Notes: generated from the letters alone by a model not told the origin. A DNA stretch of 64,000 nt from JAIROC01 sp031553535 (GCA_031553535.1 JAVBLM010000019.1:273627-337626), one strand, 5' to 3'. Shown: positions 25,532-35,439, counted from the first letter of the stretch. Program-made: numbers and translations.

Positions 25532-28500
25532 ATGACAATAAAAACCTTCATAGATCGTCCTATTCTTTCTGCAGTTATTTCCATTGCAATTGTTATATTG
25601 GGGATCATAGGACTTCAATCGTTGCCCATAGAGCAATATCCGACCATTGCAACTCCAACGGTCATGGTTTCGGCTTCTTACACCGGAGCTGATGCCCAAA
25701 CGGTACAAAACAGTGTTATCATTCCGTTGGAAGAGGCAATTAACGGAGTAGAAAATATGATATATATGACTTCGGATGCCAGCAATAACGGTTCGGCTTC
25801 TATTTCGGTATATTTCGAGCAGGGAACCGACCCCGATATGGCGGCAATCAACGTACAGAACCGCGTTTCGCAAGCAAGCGGACAGCTTCCGGCAGATGTT
25901 ACCAAAGGCGGAGTAACGGTAAGCAAAATGCAGAACAGTCAAGTAATGATTTTTAACCTTTACAGCAGCGACGACCGTTTCGACGAATTATTCCTCTCCA
26001 ATTATGTAAATATCAATATTATTCCTAAAATACTTCGGATTGAAGGTGTTGGCGGCGTGGATGTGTTAGGGTCGGATTATGCAATTCGTATCTGGTTGAA
26101 TCCCGGATTGATGGCACAGTATAAACTTGTTCCACAGGACATTGCCGATGTATTAGGCGAACAAAATTTAGAATCTCCAACCGGAAATTTCGGTGAAAAT
26201 TCAGACAATATGTTCCAATATTCCATGAAATACAGAGGACGTTTTGAAACGCCGGAAGAATTTGGAGAATTGGTTATCCGTTCGCTTCCCGATGGTGAAG
26301 TGTTGCAGTTGAAAGATATTGCAGATATAGAACTTGGAGCACAAAGCTACACCATGACCGGAACAGCAAACGGGCATCCGGGAACCGTTTGTATGGTTTC
26401 GCAAACTGCCAATTCCAATGCCCGCGATATTGCTATTCAGATTGAAAATTTATTGGAAGAAATAGAAGGAGACTTACCTCCCGGTGTAAAAATCGGCACC
26501 GTGCAAAATGTACGCGATTTCTTGGATGCTTCCATAAAAAATGTGCTTACAACATTGCTTGAAGCCCTCATTCTGGTTATACTTGTTGTGTATATTTTCT
26601 TACAAAACGCCCGGTTAACACTTATTCCGATGATCGGCATATTTGTTTCCCTTATAGGTACATTCGGTGCTTTATCATTGCTTGGCTACAGCATTAACTT
26701 ACTGACATTATTTGCGTTGGTTCTTGCTATCGGAACGGTGGTAGACGATGCCATTATTGTCGTCGAAGCGATACAGGCGAAACTCGACCAAGGCTACAAA
26801 TCTGCTTACAAGGCAACGGTGGACGGTATGAATGGCATCACTTCACCGATTATCGTCAGTACGATGGTTTTTATGGCGGTATTTATTCCGGTAACTTTTA
26901 TCGGTGGAACGTCCGGCATTTTTTTCACACAATTCGGCGTAACAATGGCTGTAGCGGTAGGAATTTCCGCGCTGAATGCACTTACACTCAGTCCTGCCCT
27001 CTGCGCTTTATTGATTCGTCCGGAAAAAGATTCGGGAGAAGGCGGAAAGTCATTCCAACAACGTTTCCGTAAAGGATTCAATGCTGCATTCCATACAATT
27101 ACAAATCGTTATACCAGCGGCGTTAAATTTATACTGAAACGTAAATGGGTGGCAGGCGGAATTTTGGCGACAACTTTTGCTCTGTTGGTCTTTACAATGG
27201 TAAATACCAAGACAGGCCTTGTTCCCGATGAAGACCAGGGGATGCTTTTTGTAAACGTAAATACTGCTCCGGGAACAACACTTAGTCAAACGCAAGAAGT
27301 AATGACAAAAGTGGAAGAAGCGATTAAAGATATTCCCCAGATTGCCGAATATTCCAACAACGCCGGGTTCGGGATGCTTTCGGGGCAAACGCCGACTGCC
27401 GGAATGATTATGCTGCGTCTAAAACCGTGGGATGAACGCAAAGGAAAAGACGATGATATTGACGCTGTTATAAACGAAATTTACGCCCGTACGACAAATA
27501 TCAAAAATGCAAACCTTTTCATATTTTCGCCCCCAATGATTATTGGATATGGTTCGGGTGACGGTTTCGAAATGTATATGCAGGATAGAGCCGGAGGAAC
27601 GGTAGAAGACCTTTATTATGCAACACAGGATTTTATTGCCAAACTCAACGAACGTCCCGAAATTGGCATGGCATATTTTACATTTGATATTAAATACCCC
27701 CAATATTCTGTGGAAGTAGATTTTGCCAAATGCAAACGGGCGGGCGTATCACCAAGTGAAGTCTTGTCGGTGATCTCGAGTTATTACGGAGGCATTTATT
27801 CTTCCGACATAAACCGTTTCTCGAAAGTATATCGCGTCATGATGCAAGCGTCAACAGAATATCGTCTTGATACAGAATCGCTCAACAATATTTTTGTCCG
27901 CACAGATGAAGGAATGGCACCAGTGGCTCAATTTGTTACATTGACTAAAACGTATGGCTCGGAGACTATCAGCCGTTTCAATATGTTTAATTCAATAGCC
28001 GTAAACGGTTCTCCGGCAGATGGATACAGTTCCGGTGATGCCATTCAAGCAGTTAAAGAAACTGCCGCACAGTATCTTCCTACTGGATACGGGTATGAGT
28101 TTAGCGGTATGAGTCGTGAAGAATCGGATAGTAGTAATAATACGGTCATTATAATTGGATTATGTATATTGTTTATCTTTTTGATCCTTTCGGCATTATA
28201 TGAAAGTTTCTTGATTCCGCTTGCCGTAATTTTATCCGTTCCTATCGGATTAATGGGCAGCTTTTTATTCACTTGGATGCTCGGATTGGAAAATAATATT
28301 TACCTTCAAACCGGCGTAATTATGCTCATCGGGCTTTTATCTAAAACTGCCATTTTGATTACCGAATTGGCGCAACGCTACCGAAAAGAAGGATTGAGCA
28401 TTACAGAATCCGCTTTGAGAGCAGCCAAAGAACGTCTTCGTCCAATTTTGATGACCGCTTTAACTATGATAGTCGGATTACTTCCTTTGGTATTTTCATC

Positions 28501-28669
28501 GGGAGCAGGGGCTAACGGCAATATCTCACTTGGTGTGGGAACGGTATTCGGTATGACAATTGGAACTTTAGCCTTGTTGTTTATAACCCCGTCATTGTTT
28601 GCTGTGATGCAAAAATTACAGGAGAAAATCCCATCTAAAAGAAGATTGAAAATTAAAATGTTACGTTAA
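25532..28669 (+). CDS. RND multidrug efflux transporter, HAE1 family (AcrB type)
   Basis: 1045 residues, standard for AcrB/MexB pumps. The start F-I-D-R-P-I-L-S-A-V-I-S leads into the first membrane helix, followed by the G-A-D-A-Q-T-V-Q-N-S porter segment. Proton-relay aspartates are in G-T-V-V-D-D-A-I-I-V-V-E-A in the fourth helix. Twelve hydrophobic helices and two large periplasmic loops (about 35-330 and 560-870) are present. It is an inner-membrane proton antiporter expelling drugs or other amphiphiles; substrates cannot be inferred. The adaptor precedes it by 49 bp and the channel gene follows after 45 bp. Confidence 0.96.
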   Translation: MTIKTFIDRPILSAVISIAIVILGIIGLQSLPIEQYPTIATPTVMVSASYTGADAQTVQNSVIIPLEEAINGVENMIYMTSDASNNGSASISVYFEQGTDPDMAAINVQNRVSQASGQLPADVTKGGVTVSKMQNSQVMIFNLYSSDDRFDELFLSNYVNINIIPKILRIEGVGGVDVLGSDYAIRIWLNPGLMAQYKLVPQDIADVLGEQNLESPTGNFGENSDNMFQYSMKYRGRFETPEEFGELVIRSLPDGEVLQLKDIADIELGAQSYTMTGTANGHPGTVCMVSQTANSNARDIAIQIENLLEEIEGDLPPGVKIGTVQNVRDFLDASIKNVLTTLLEALILVILVVYIFLQNARLTLIPMIGIFVSLIGTFGALSLLGYSINLLTLFALVLAIGTVVDDAIIVVEAIQAKLDQGYKSAYKATVDGMNGITSPIIVSTMVFMAVFIPVTFIGGTSGIFFTQFGVTMAVAVGISALNALTLSPALCALLIRPEKDSGEGGKSFQQRFRKGFNAAFHTITNRYTSGVKFILKRKWVAGGILATTFALLVFTMVNTKTGLVPDEDQGMLFVNVNTAPGTTLSQTQEVMTKVEEAIKDIPQIAEYSNNAGFGMLSGQTPTAGMIMLRLKPWDERKGKDDDIDAVINEIYARTTNIKNANLFIFSPPMIIGYGSGDGFEMYMQDRAGGTVEDLYYATQDFIAKLNERPEIGMAYFTFDIKYPQYSVEVDFAKCKRAGVSPSEVLSVISSYYGGIYSSDINRFSKVYRVMMQASTEYRLDTESLNNIFVRTDEGMAPVAQFVTLTKTYGSETISRFNMFNSIAVNGSPADGYSSGDAIQAVKETAAQYLPTGYGYEFSGMSREESDSSNNTVIIIGLCILFIFLILSALYESFLIPLAVILSVPIGLMGSFLFTWMLGLENNIYLQTGVIMLIGLLSKTAILITELAQRYRKEGLSITESALRAAKERLRPILMTALTMIVGLLPLVFSSGAGANGNISLGVGTVFGMTIGTLALLFITPSLFAVMQKLQEKIPSKRRLKIKMLR

Positions 28670-28714
28670 AAATCTTAAAGGTTCAAACCCAAAATAAATG
28701 ATAAAAATTTTTAT

Positions 28715-30073
28715 ATGAAAAGAATAATCATAATATTCGCAATAGCATGTACGATGAGCGGATGCAGTATTTATACTAAATATTCTCGTCCCGAAGTCCA
28801 CACTGATGGCGTATTCGGAGAAAATGTTGAAACGACAGATACAACAACTATTGGTGATATGCAATGGACAGAAATATATTCAGATATATACTTGCAGAAA
28901 TTGATCCGAAAAGGGTTAGAAAACAATACCGATCTTCAGATTGCCCGCTTACGAATTACACAAGCACAGGCTTCGTTGAAATCAGCAAAATTGGCATATG
29001 CTCCTTCGGTTTCTTTTAATGCATCGGGGACTATCAGCAGTTTCGACCAACAATCAGCAAGCAAAACCTACGAATTGCCCATAAACGCCAGTTGGGAAAT
29101 AGATATTTTCGGAAAATTAACCAATCAAAAACGGCAGGCGGAGGCTTCTTTGGAAGAAAGTGAAACTTATAAACAAGCTGTTCAAACACAATTGATTGCC
29201 AATATTGCTAATTCTTATTATACTTTGTTGATGTTGGATGAACAGTTGAGGATAACCGAACAAACTGCCATAAATTGGGAAGGTAATGTTAAAACGTTGC
29301 GGGCTTTAAAGCAAGCAGGCGAATCCAATCAGGCAGCCGTTGCACAAGCGGAAGCTAATAAATGTTCGGTAGATGCTTCCATGCTTGATTTAAAGCAACA
29401 AGTCACGGAAGTACAAAATTCATTATGTACTTTGCTAGGCGAAGTTTTGCATACGATAGAACGGGGAAGTCTGAAAAATCAAACTTTCCCTGAAGAACTA
29501 TCCATTGGAGTTCCTATTCAATTGTTGTCCAACCGTCCCGATGTACGGAATGCCGAAGCCTCCTTGAAAAAGGCTTATTATTATACCAATGAAGCTCGTT
29601 CCTATTTTTATCCCTCTTTAAATCTAAGCGGACTTTTCGGCTGGACAAATAGTGGCGGCGGAGTTGTAACCAATCCGGGAACATTGATTTGGCAAGTTGT
29701 TGGCTCACTTAGTCAGCCCATTTTCAATAAAGGGACAAATAAAGCCCGTCTTGAAATAGCTAAAGCCCAACAAGAAGAAGCAAAACTAACCTTCCAGCAA
29801 ACCATTTTAGATGCAGGAGCGGAAGTCAATACCAATCTTGCAAAATATCAAACCGCGAAAGAGAAAGTTGCCATTTACGAAAAACAGATCCGACTGCTCG
29901 AATCTGCCGTAAAATCAACAAGATTATTAATGGATTACGGAACAACTAATTATTTGGAAGTCCTCACCGCACAACAAACCTTATTAGAAGCAGAGCTTTC
30001 ACAAATCTCCAATCGTTTTGATGAAATACAAAGCATTATCAATTTATACAGCGCATTGGGAGGAGGAGGATAA
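28715..30073 (+). CDS. Outer-membrane efflux channel lipoprotein (TolC/OprM, NodT family)
   Basis: 452 residues. The lipobox M-S-G-C puts the lipidated cysteine at about residue 18. Two related halves carry the OEP pattern: L-E-N-N-T-D-L-Q-I-A-R-L-R-I near 70, W-E-I-D-I-F-G-K-L near 130, and S-N-R-P-D-V-R-N-A-E-A near 270. It forms the trimeric outer-membrane duct for the pump encoded upstream. It completes the tripartite system and lies 56 bp ahead of the small winged-helix gene. Confidence 0.94.
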   Translation: MKRIIIIFAIACTMSGCSIYTKYSRPEVHTDGVFGENVETTDTTTIGDMQWTEIYSDIYLQKLIRKGLENNTDLQIARLRITQAQASLKSAKLAYAPSVSFNASGTISSFDQQSASKTYELPINASWEIDIFGKLTNQKRQAEASLEESETYKQAVQTQLIANIANSYYTLLMLDEQLRITEQTAINWEGNVKTLRALKQAGESNQAAVAQAEANKCSVDASMLDLKQQVTEVQNSLCTLLGEVLHTIERGSLKNQTFPEELSIGVPIQLLSNRPDVRNAEASLKKAYYYTNEARSYFYPSLNLSGLFGWTNSGGGVVTNPGTLIWQVVGSLSQPIFNKGTNKARLEIAKAQQEEAKLTFQQTILDAGAEVNTNLAKYQTAKEKVAIYEKQIRLLESAVKSTRLLMDYGTTNYLEVLTAQQTLLEAELSQISNRFDEIQSIINLYSALGGGG

Positions 30074-30129
30074 TTTAATTAATAAACCAAATCGGGGAAT
30101 ACACCTGTATTTTCAGATTTTAACACCAT

Positions 30130-30360
30130 ATGATTATGATAAAAAGTGATATTAGCAGAAATGCAGATATAATCAGTCATTTATTAACTGCCAAAGGCGA
30201 AATGACCATTGTGGAAATCAAAGAGCTTACAGGCTATGAAGATATGGCGATAGCCCTCGCCCTGGGATGGCTTGCCAAGGAGAACCGGATCAGATTCTTC
30301 AATAAGAATTATCAGTTTATAGTCGAATCTGTCAGGAGTTACACAGAAACATATTATTAA
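30130..30360 (+). CDS. Small winged helix-turn-helix protein (DUF2582-like)
   Basis: 76 residues. It resembles the DUF2582 winged-helix family common in Bacteroidota. The pattern is I-I-S-H-L-L-T, then M-T-I-V-E-I-K-E-L-T-G (recognition part), then A-L-G-W-L-A-K-E-N-R-I-R-F (wing). A second ATG two codons downstream is an equally good start. DNA binding is inferred only from the fold. It sits between the efflux channel and the MATE gene (15 bp downstream), so it may be a local regulator. Confidence 0.75.
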   Translation: MIMIKSDISRNADIISHLLTAKGEMTIVEIKELTGYEDMAIALALGWLAKENRIRFFNKNYQFIVESVRSYTETYY

Positions 30361-30375
30361 CCGGAAAATATAGAA

Positions 30376-31743
30376 ATGTCCGCAAGTCAGGTAGAAATAT
30401 TAGGAACAGCAAAAGAAGGAAATCTATTGTATCAGTATGCTCTGCCTTCAATTGTTGCAATGCTGGCTCAGTCTTTGTACAACCTTGCCGATAGTATTTT
30501 CATCGGTCATGGAGTTGGTGTTTTAGCGATTGCGGCTTTGTCTATAGCATTACCATTGATGAACTTGAGCGCTGCTTTAGGTTCATTAATTGCTACAGGA
30601 GCTTCTACGCAGATAGCCATTTCGCTTGGAGAAAAAAATAAAAAAGCGGCAACTCTTTGTGCAGGAAATGTTGTCTTGTTAAATTTAATCATTGCAATAA
30701 GCTATTCAATTATTGCCTTAATCTTTTTAGAGCCGATTTTGCTGTTCTTCGGAGCAAGCCAAGACACGCTTCCTTTTGCAAAAGACTATATGCAAATAAT
30801 ATTAATCGGAAATATTTTCACCCAATTATTTTTCGGATTATACGAAATAATACGCTCGTCAGGATATCCGAAAAAAGCAATGAGATTAATTTTATTGGCT
30901 GTTATTCTTAATTGCATCCTGGACGCCCTGTTTATTTTTATTTTTGGTTGGGGGGTTAAAGGAGCTGCTTTTGCTACCATATTAGCACAGGTCATTGCAG
31001 TGGCATTTGAATTGAAACATTTGACAAACAAAAACCATGTTATACATTTTGACTGTACTATTTTCCATCTGAAAAAAGATATTGTTTTTAAAATTATCGG
31101 AATAGGACTTTCGCCTTTTATTGTCAATATCTGCAACAGTTTGGTTGTAATAATTTTCAATAACACATTTAAACAATATGGCGGCGACTTGTATATTGCC
31201 GCGTACGGAATTGTAAACAGGTTCATTACAATTATTTTTATGATTTTGATAGGCCTAGCACAAGGAGTACAACCTATACTTGGATATAATTTCGGAGCAA
31301 AACTCTATTTGAGAGTAAGAAAAACGCTCATATTAGCTTTAATGGGTGGTATTGGCATAGCAAGTTTTGCATTTATTTTATTTCAGAGCATTACCGAAGT
31401 ACTCTGCAAATTATTTACAACCGATTCTCAATTGATAAATATTTCTATCCAAGGATTACGAATTATGAGCACAATGTTGCCCCTAGTCGGATTCCAAGTC
31501 ATTGCTTCCAACTTCTTTTTATCAATCGGATATGCCAAAAAATCTATATTTCTTTCGCTCACACGTCAATTTCTATTTCTCATTCCTTGTATTATAATAA
31601 TGCCCCTATTTTGGGGTATTACCGGGATTTGGGCAAGCAGTCCGGTAGCAGATTTAACGGCAACCATAGTTACAGGGCTAATGTTGCTATATCAACTTAA
31701 ATTATTAAAAAACATGCAATGTAATGTACAACAAATTACCTAA
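30376..31743 (+). CDS. MATE family efflux transporter
   Basis: 455 residues with about twelve membrane helices in two homologous halves. The N-terminal half has Q-S-L-Y-N-L-A-D-S-I-F-I-G near residue 34 and the second half has G-L-A-Q-G-V-Q-P-I-L-G-Y-N-F-G-A near 290, both characteristic of MATE antiporters. It exports drugs or metabolites using a sodium or proton gradient. It follows the winged-helix gene by 15 bp, and its last 20 bp overlap the RelA/SpoT-domain gene, indicating one transcript with translational coupling. Confidence 0.94.
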   Translation: MSASQVEILGTAKEGNLLYQYALPSIVAMLAQSLYNLADSIFIGHGVGVLAIAALSIALPLMNLSAALGSLIATGASTQIAISLGEKNKKAATLCAGNVVLLNLIIAISYSIIALIFLEPILLFFGASQDTLPFAKDYMQIILIGNIFTQLFFGLYEIIRSSGYPKKAMRLILLAVILNCILDALFIFIFGWGVKGAAFATILAQVIAVAFELKHLTNKNHVIHFDCTIFHLKKDIVFKIIGIGLSPFIVNICNSLVVIIFNNTFKQYGGDLYIAAYGIVNRFITIIFMILIGLAQGVQPILGYNFGAKLYLRVRKTLILALMGGIGIASFAFILFQSITEVLCKLFTTDSQLINISIQGLRIMSTMLPLVGFQVIASNFFLSIGYAKKSIFLSLTRQFLFLIPCIIIMPLFWGITGIWASSPVADLTATIVTGLMLLYQLKLLKNMQCNVQQIT

Positions 31744-32657
31744 TATAGAACAACAGTTAAGGAATTATATCAACACAAAACTTAAACGTGCCGGACTACT
31801 CTTTCGGATTTATTCAAGGATAAAAGACGAAAACTCCGTTTTAGAAAAAATCAAACACCGTCAATACGAATCAAACAATGACTTGCTTCAAGATTTAATC
31901 GGTATTAAAATCTCAACTTATTTTGGAGATGATATTTTTGTTTTGTCGGATTACTTCAATTCACATTTTGAGGTATTGGATTACGAAGAAGATGACCCTA
32001 TAAAAAATCGATTCCGACCGGTACGTTTGAATATTGTGTGCGGTCTGCCCAACAATTTAGCCAAGCAATTCAATCAGTTGAAAAAAGAATATCCTAATGA
32101 AATGAAATATATGGATTCCACCTTTGAAATCCAAATCCGGACACTGCTCGCAGATTCATGGCATCAAATAGACCACGAAATGCGGTACAAATGTAAAGAC
32201 GAATGGAAAGATTATGAAGCCAGAAGCGAATTGCTCGATGAAATTCATGCAAATTTGGGAAATAACGATAAGTCTTTGCATGGACTTTTCGATGATTTAT
32301 CTATTCAGCACTATCGAAATAAAAGTTGGATGGGAATGTTGAGAAACAAATATCGCTTGCATTTTTATTCCCAAACCTTTATCCCAAGAATTATCAGAAA
32401 TCCTTGACACCGACAATATACTGGTAAAACAACTCTTCAAAGCCGACAGAGAAACTGTCATTAATGCACTCCTTGATGCAGAACACCAAATCGAAGTATC
32501 ATTTGACAATATTGTTTATTTGAGCAATCATTTATTTATTCATGACGAGAGAATATTGAAATTAATGCCGGAAAAATGTGCATTAGATACTTTATTTGAT
32601 ATTTTCGGAATAAAGTTTTCCTCTTTTCATAAACCGAAAAAAATCTTTCGAAAATAG
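31724..32657 (+). pseudogene. RelA/SpoT-domain protein gene interrupted by a +1 frameshift
   Basis: The first frame (31724-32407, 227 residues) carries a RelA/SpoT synthetase-like domain: D-L-I-G-I-K-I-S-T-Y-F near 60, P-V-R-L-N-I-V near 100 and F-E-I-Q-I-R-T-L-L-A-D-S-W near 140. It ends in unrelated residues after a TTTTT run at 32362-32366. Removing one T restores a frame that reads R-L-H-F-I-P-K-P-L-S-Q-E-L-S-E-I-L-D and continues to a stop at 32655-32657, giving about 310 residues. It is either a recent inactivation or a homopolymer sequencing error. It overlaps the MATE gene by 20 bp. The catalytic state of the synthetase is uncertain even if the frame is restored. Confidence 0.75.
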
Positions 32658-32830
32658 AGCACTTGTTTAGCTGCATAAAGCCTTCGTTCAGTAGAATTTG
32701 CAATTCTGCTTTTCCAACTCCTCAAAGTCCCTCTGTCCCTTTTTAAACATCTACCATTTAGAAATTCAATTTAGTCCTTTAGATGAGTAAAAAAGCATTT
32801 AAAACATAGAACTTTAAACAAAATAAATGG

Positions 32831-32838
32831 TATTTTTG
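32831..32838 (+). promoter_or_regulatory. -7 box TATTTTTG in the 32.66-33.07 kb gap
   Basis: TATTTTTG followed by C fits the consensus, but it lies 229 bp before the next start at 33067. It may instead be the promoter of whatever gene was lost here. Confidence 0.35.
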
Positions 32839-32898
32839 CAAAATGACATTAAACAGAGTAATAAATAACACATAACCAGTGGCTTGATTTTCAGATAG

Positions 32899-33015
32899 GA
32901 GTTAAACTTGTCAAAAACTTTGTGCGTAACTTGGAACTTCATTGCCCGTATCAACAGCAGTGTCTCCCCTTTCACCAAGTTGCCGGGCATTAGGGTCATG
33001 TATGAGCGACAGTAA
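32899..33015 (+). pseudogene. Possible gene remnant (C-terminal fragment)
   Basis: An open stretch without a start codon ends in I-N-S-S-V-S-P-F-T-K-L-P-G-I-R-V-M-Y-E-R and then a stop at 33013-33015. The sequence is more GC-rich and more protein-like than the surrounding spacer. I do not recognise the family. It could be a scar from a lost gene or an inserted element. Confidence 0.3.
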
Positions 33016-33066
33016 AAATGGGACAACGAATTAGAAAATTGAATTTAAAAATAAAAGATTAGAAAT

Positions 33067-33513
33067 ATGGACAGAAAATATGCTTGTTACTGCGGTCTTT
33101 ACTGTGGAAATTGCGCGGTCAAAGTGAAAGTTGAACCGGCATCGAGAGTTTTGTATGAAGAAATGCAGAAGTTGGGATTTGAAGAAATTATGCCATTCTT
33201 TCCCGATGGTGAAAAATTTTGGTCGTTCTTAAAAGGTATGTCTGTTGAAGGTGTATGTATCTCATGTAAAGAGGGAAGTGGAAATCCTTCCTGCAAAGTC
33301 AGACTATGTGCAAAAGAAAAAAACATTGAAATGTGCGCATTATGCGAAAGTTATCCTTGCGAATATTTTACGGATTTTTTTGAAGGCTATCCTATGCTTA
33401 AACATGACAATTCTATTTTGCGAGAAAATGGTTGGGAGTCCTGGGAAAAACTTCAAGATGAACGCCAAGCAAGAGAATTTGCGTTTGCCTATGCTAAAAA
33501 CAGCAATGAATAG
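33067..33513 (+). CDS. DUF3795 cysteine-rich protein
   Basis: 148 residues, with cysteines in the DUF3795 arrangement: C-Y-C-G-L-Y-C-G-N-C at the N-terminus, C-I-S-C near residue 60, C-K-V-R-L-C-A near 75, and C-A-L-C-E-S-Y-P-C near 92. The pairs suggest metal or Fe-S binding, but the family role is unknown. There is no signal peptide, so it is cytoplasmic. It is followed by a 31-bp gap to an exported protein on the same strand. Confidence 0.82.
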   Translation: MDRKYACYCGLYCGNCAVKVKVEPASRVLYEEMQKLGFEEIMPFFPDGEKFWSFLKGMSVEGVCISCKEGSGNPSCKVRLCAKEKNIEMCALCESYPCEYFTDFFEGYPMLKHDNSILRENGWESWEKLQDERQAREFAFAYAKNSNE

Positions 33514-33544
33514 GAAAAAAATATGAAATCAAACGAAACATAGA

Positions 33545-34300
33545 ATGAAACAAAAATCATCAAGAATACTACTTATCATTTTATACGTTTTGATTTTACT
33601 GAGCAATCATTGCTTTGCGCAAGACAAAAATGAAATTTCCATTTACGCGGGATTTTTGCAGTTAAAAGAAGAACTGAATCAAAGTATCGTATATAATGGG
33701 CCACAAATAGGAATTCATTATCAGCGAAATATCTTTTTTAAAAAATGGGAATTACGCTATAAGCCTAAAATCGCATTAGGCATTCCTTTCAATAGAGGCA
33801 TGACAGGGGTTAATATTAACTTTGTGCCTATTGATTTTTCGGGAATTGTGCCTGTTTACAAAAACGAAAAGCACAATCTAAAAATAGGATTGAATTTTGA
33901 GGCAAATTACAGTTACCAAGCATATCCTGAACAACATAGCGCACACTTGTTTTGGTACAGCGAAATCGGAATTGCACCATGCATAGAATATAATTATCAA
34001 TGGAATCAACAAAAAATCAAGGTATTTTTACAGAATTCCATTGCAGGATTTGTTTCCCGAATCAAAGAAATCACACCCTATTTCTATTCGTTCAAATTTT
34101 CAGACTTTTTTACGCAACCACATAAAGATATGGAATTCGCCAGTTTTGACAAATACAGCCATACAAATGCGTCTGTTGAATATGTGCCAAATATATCCAA
34201 AGGTCATTCGTTTGCATTGGGCATAGAATACATTGACAGTTATTTTGACAACCGTTTTCAATCATTAAATTATTATTTGCAATGGAAAAAAACATTTTAA
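33545..34300 (+). CDS. Exported beta-barrel-like protein of unknown function
   Basis: 251 residues. A signal peptide (MKQKSSRILLIILYVLILLS, cleaved after CFA) is followed by alternating strands with frequent aromatic residues. Examples are E-L-R-Y-K-P-K-I-A-L-G-I and N-L-K-I-G-L-N-F-E-A-N-Y. It ends L-Q-W-K-K-T-F, a terminal phenylalanine as in outer-membrane barrels. No named family is recognised. Its last 19 bp overlap the start of the serine hydrolase gene, so the two are translated together. Confidence 0.7.
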   Translation: MKQKSSRILLIILYVLILLSNHCFAQDKNEISIYAGFLQLKEELNQSIVYNGPQIGIHYQRNIFFKKWELRYKPKIALGIPFNRGMTGVNINFVPIDFSGIVPVYKNEKHNLKIGLNFEANYSYQAYPEQHSAHLFWYSEIGIAPCIEYNYQWNQQKIKVFLQNSIAGFVSRIKEITPYFYSFKFSDFFTQPHKDMEFASFDKYSHTNASVEYVPNISKGHSFALGIEYIDSYFDNRFQSLNYYLQWKKTF

Positions 34301-35391
34301 AAATAATATTATTTACCGTTATCATTTCCTGTATCAGCTTGACCTCTTGCCTGAAAGAAAACGATTTGAAATTGCCGTTTAAAACGTTTGTTCCTGCAAA
34401 CCTGGATGACGGTTGGGAATTATCAACACCTGCGCAAGAGGGTATCAATGAAAGTGAACTGCAAAATATATACAATTATTATCACGAAAGCGACAATTTA
34501 TGGCAAGTCAGAAGTTTGCTTGTATTTCGCAATAACAAACTGATTGCCGAAAGTTATACAAAAAATCCGAATGAAATAACCCAACCTGTTGCCATTTGGT
34601 CGTGTACCAAGCAAGTAATGGGAATCCTCACAGGAATTGCTATCGAACGAGGAATTATTGATGATATTCACGATAATATCCAAAAATATTTGCCCGAAGA
34701 AATCAGCCGTCATGCTGATAAAGGTGCGATTACTATGAAAAATCTGTTGCAAATGCAATCGGGCATCGCGTTCAGTAACGATGGCTTTAATGGCGAATCC
34801 AATCAACTATTAAAAGAAATACCTTCTAACAGTCTTGATTTTGTTTTGGAATTGTCTACTTTTTGCAACCAAGGCGAACAGTTTCATTATAACGACGGCG
34901 ATCCGCATATCATTTCTGCCGTTCTGCAACAACAAACAGGAAAAACAACAAAAGACTGGGCAAAGGAAGTTTTGTTTTCAAAGTTAGATATGAAAAACTA
35001 TGATTGGGCAGTATACAAAGACGGCATCACAATGGGTGCTTTTGGAATAATGGCAACACCACGGGAAATGGCTCGAATCGGGCATTTGGTGTTGAATAAA
35101 GGAAATTGGAACGGACAGCAAATCGTAAGTTCCGGGTGGATTGAAGAAATGACAACAACCAAAGTCCCGAAAGAAAAAGTGAATACTTACGGCACTTCTT
35201 TTGGCTACTTTTGGTGGGTTGACGAAGACAGGGATGTAATTTTTATGTGGGGTAAAGGCGGGCAATTTGTGTTTATCAAACCAAACAAAAATTTAATAAT
35301 GGTAACAACTGCCGACCCAAACGATGGCCATGCATTTGAACTAAATAGTGCATTGGATATTTTTGACAGGATTGATAACATTACGAATTAA
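34282..35391 (+). CDS. Lipoprotein serine hydrolase (class C beta-lactamase family)
   Basis: 369 residues. A lipobox is visible at L-T-S-C (about residue 22). The beta-lactamase/DD-peptidase fold motifs are S-x-x-K as S107-C-T-K110, the Y-x-N position as H-Y-N-D-G-D near 211, and a H/K-x-G-like W-G-K-G-G near 322. Proteins of this type (PF00144) act as esterases or D-amino peptidases; few are true beta-lactamases. It is likely periplasmic, anchored to a membrane. It overlaps the upstream barrel gene by 19 bp. Confidence 0.87.
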   Translation: MEKNILKIILFTVIISCISLTSCLKENDLKLPFKTFVPANLDDGWELSTPAQEGINESELQNIYNYYHESDNLWQVRSLLVFRNNKLIAESYTKNPNEITQPVAIWSCTKQVMGILTGIAIERGIIDDIHDNIQKYLPEEISRHADKGAITMKNLLQMQSGIAFSNDGFNGESNQLLKEIPSNSLDFVLELSTFCNQGEQFHYNDGDPHIISAVLQQQTGKTTKDWAKEVLFSKLDMKNYDWAVYKDGITMGAFGIMATPREMARIGHLVLNKGNWNGQQIVSSGWIEEMTTTKVPKEKVNTYGTSFGYFWWVDEDRDVIFMWGKGGQFVFIKPNKNLIMVTTADPNDGHAFELNSALDIFDRIDNITN

Positions 35392-35439
35392 TAAGAAAAC
35401 GGTTGCTAACTCACAGTCTGCTTTTAGGCGCCTGAAGTG

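Noticed and set aside
26806..27388. Minus-strand frames inside the RND transporter gene
   Set aside because: They are shadows of a well-conserved 1045-residue pump.
32814..33026. A 70-residue minus-strand frame beside the DUF3795 gene
   Set aside because: No start context or family pattern; the plus-strand fragment in the same interval is the more protein-like reading.
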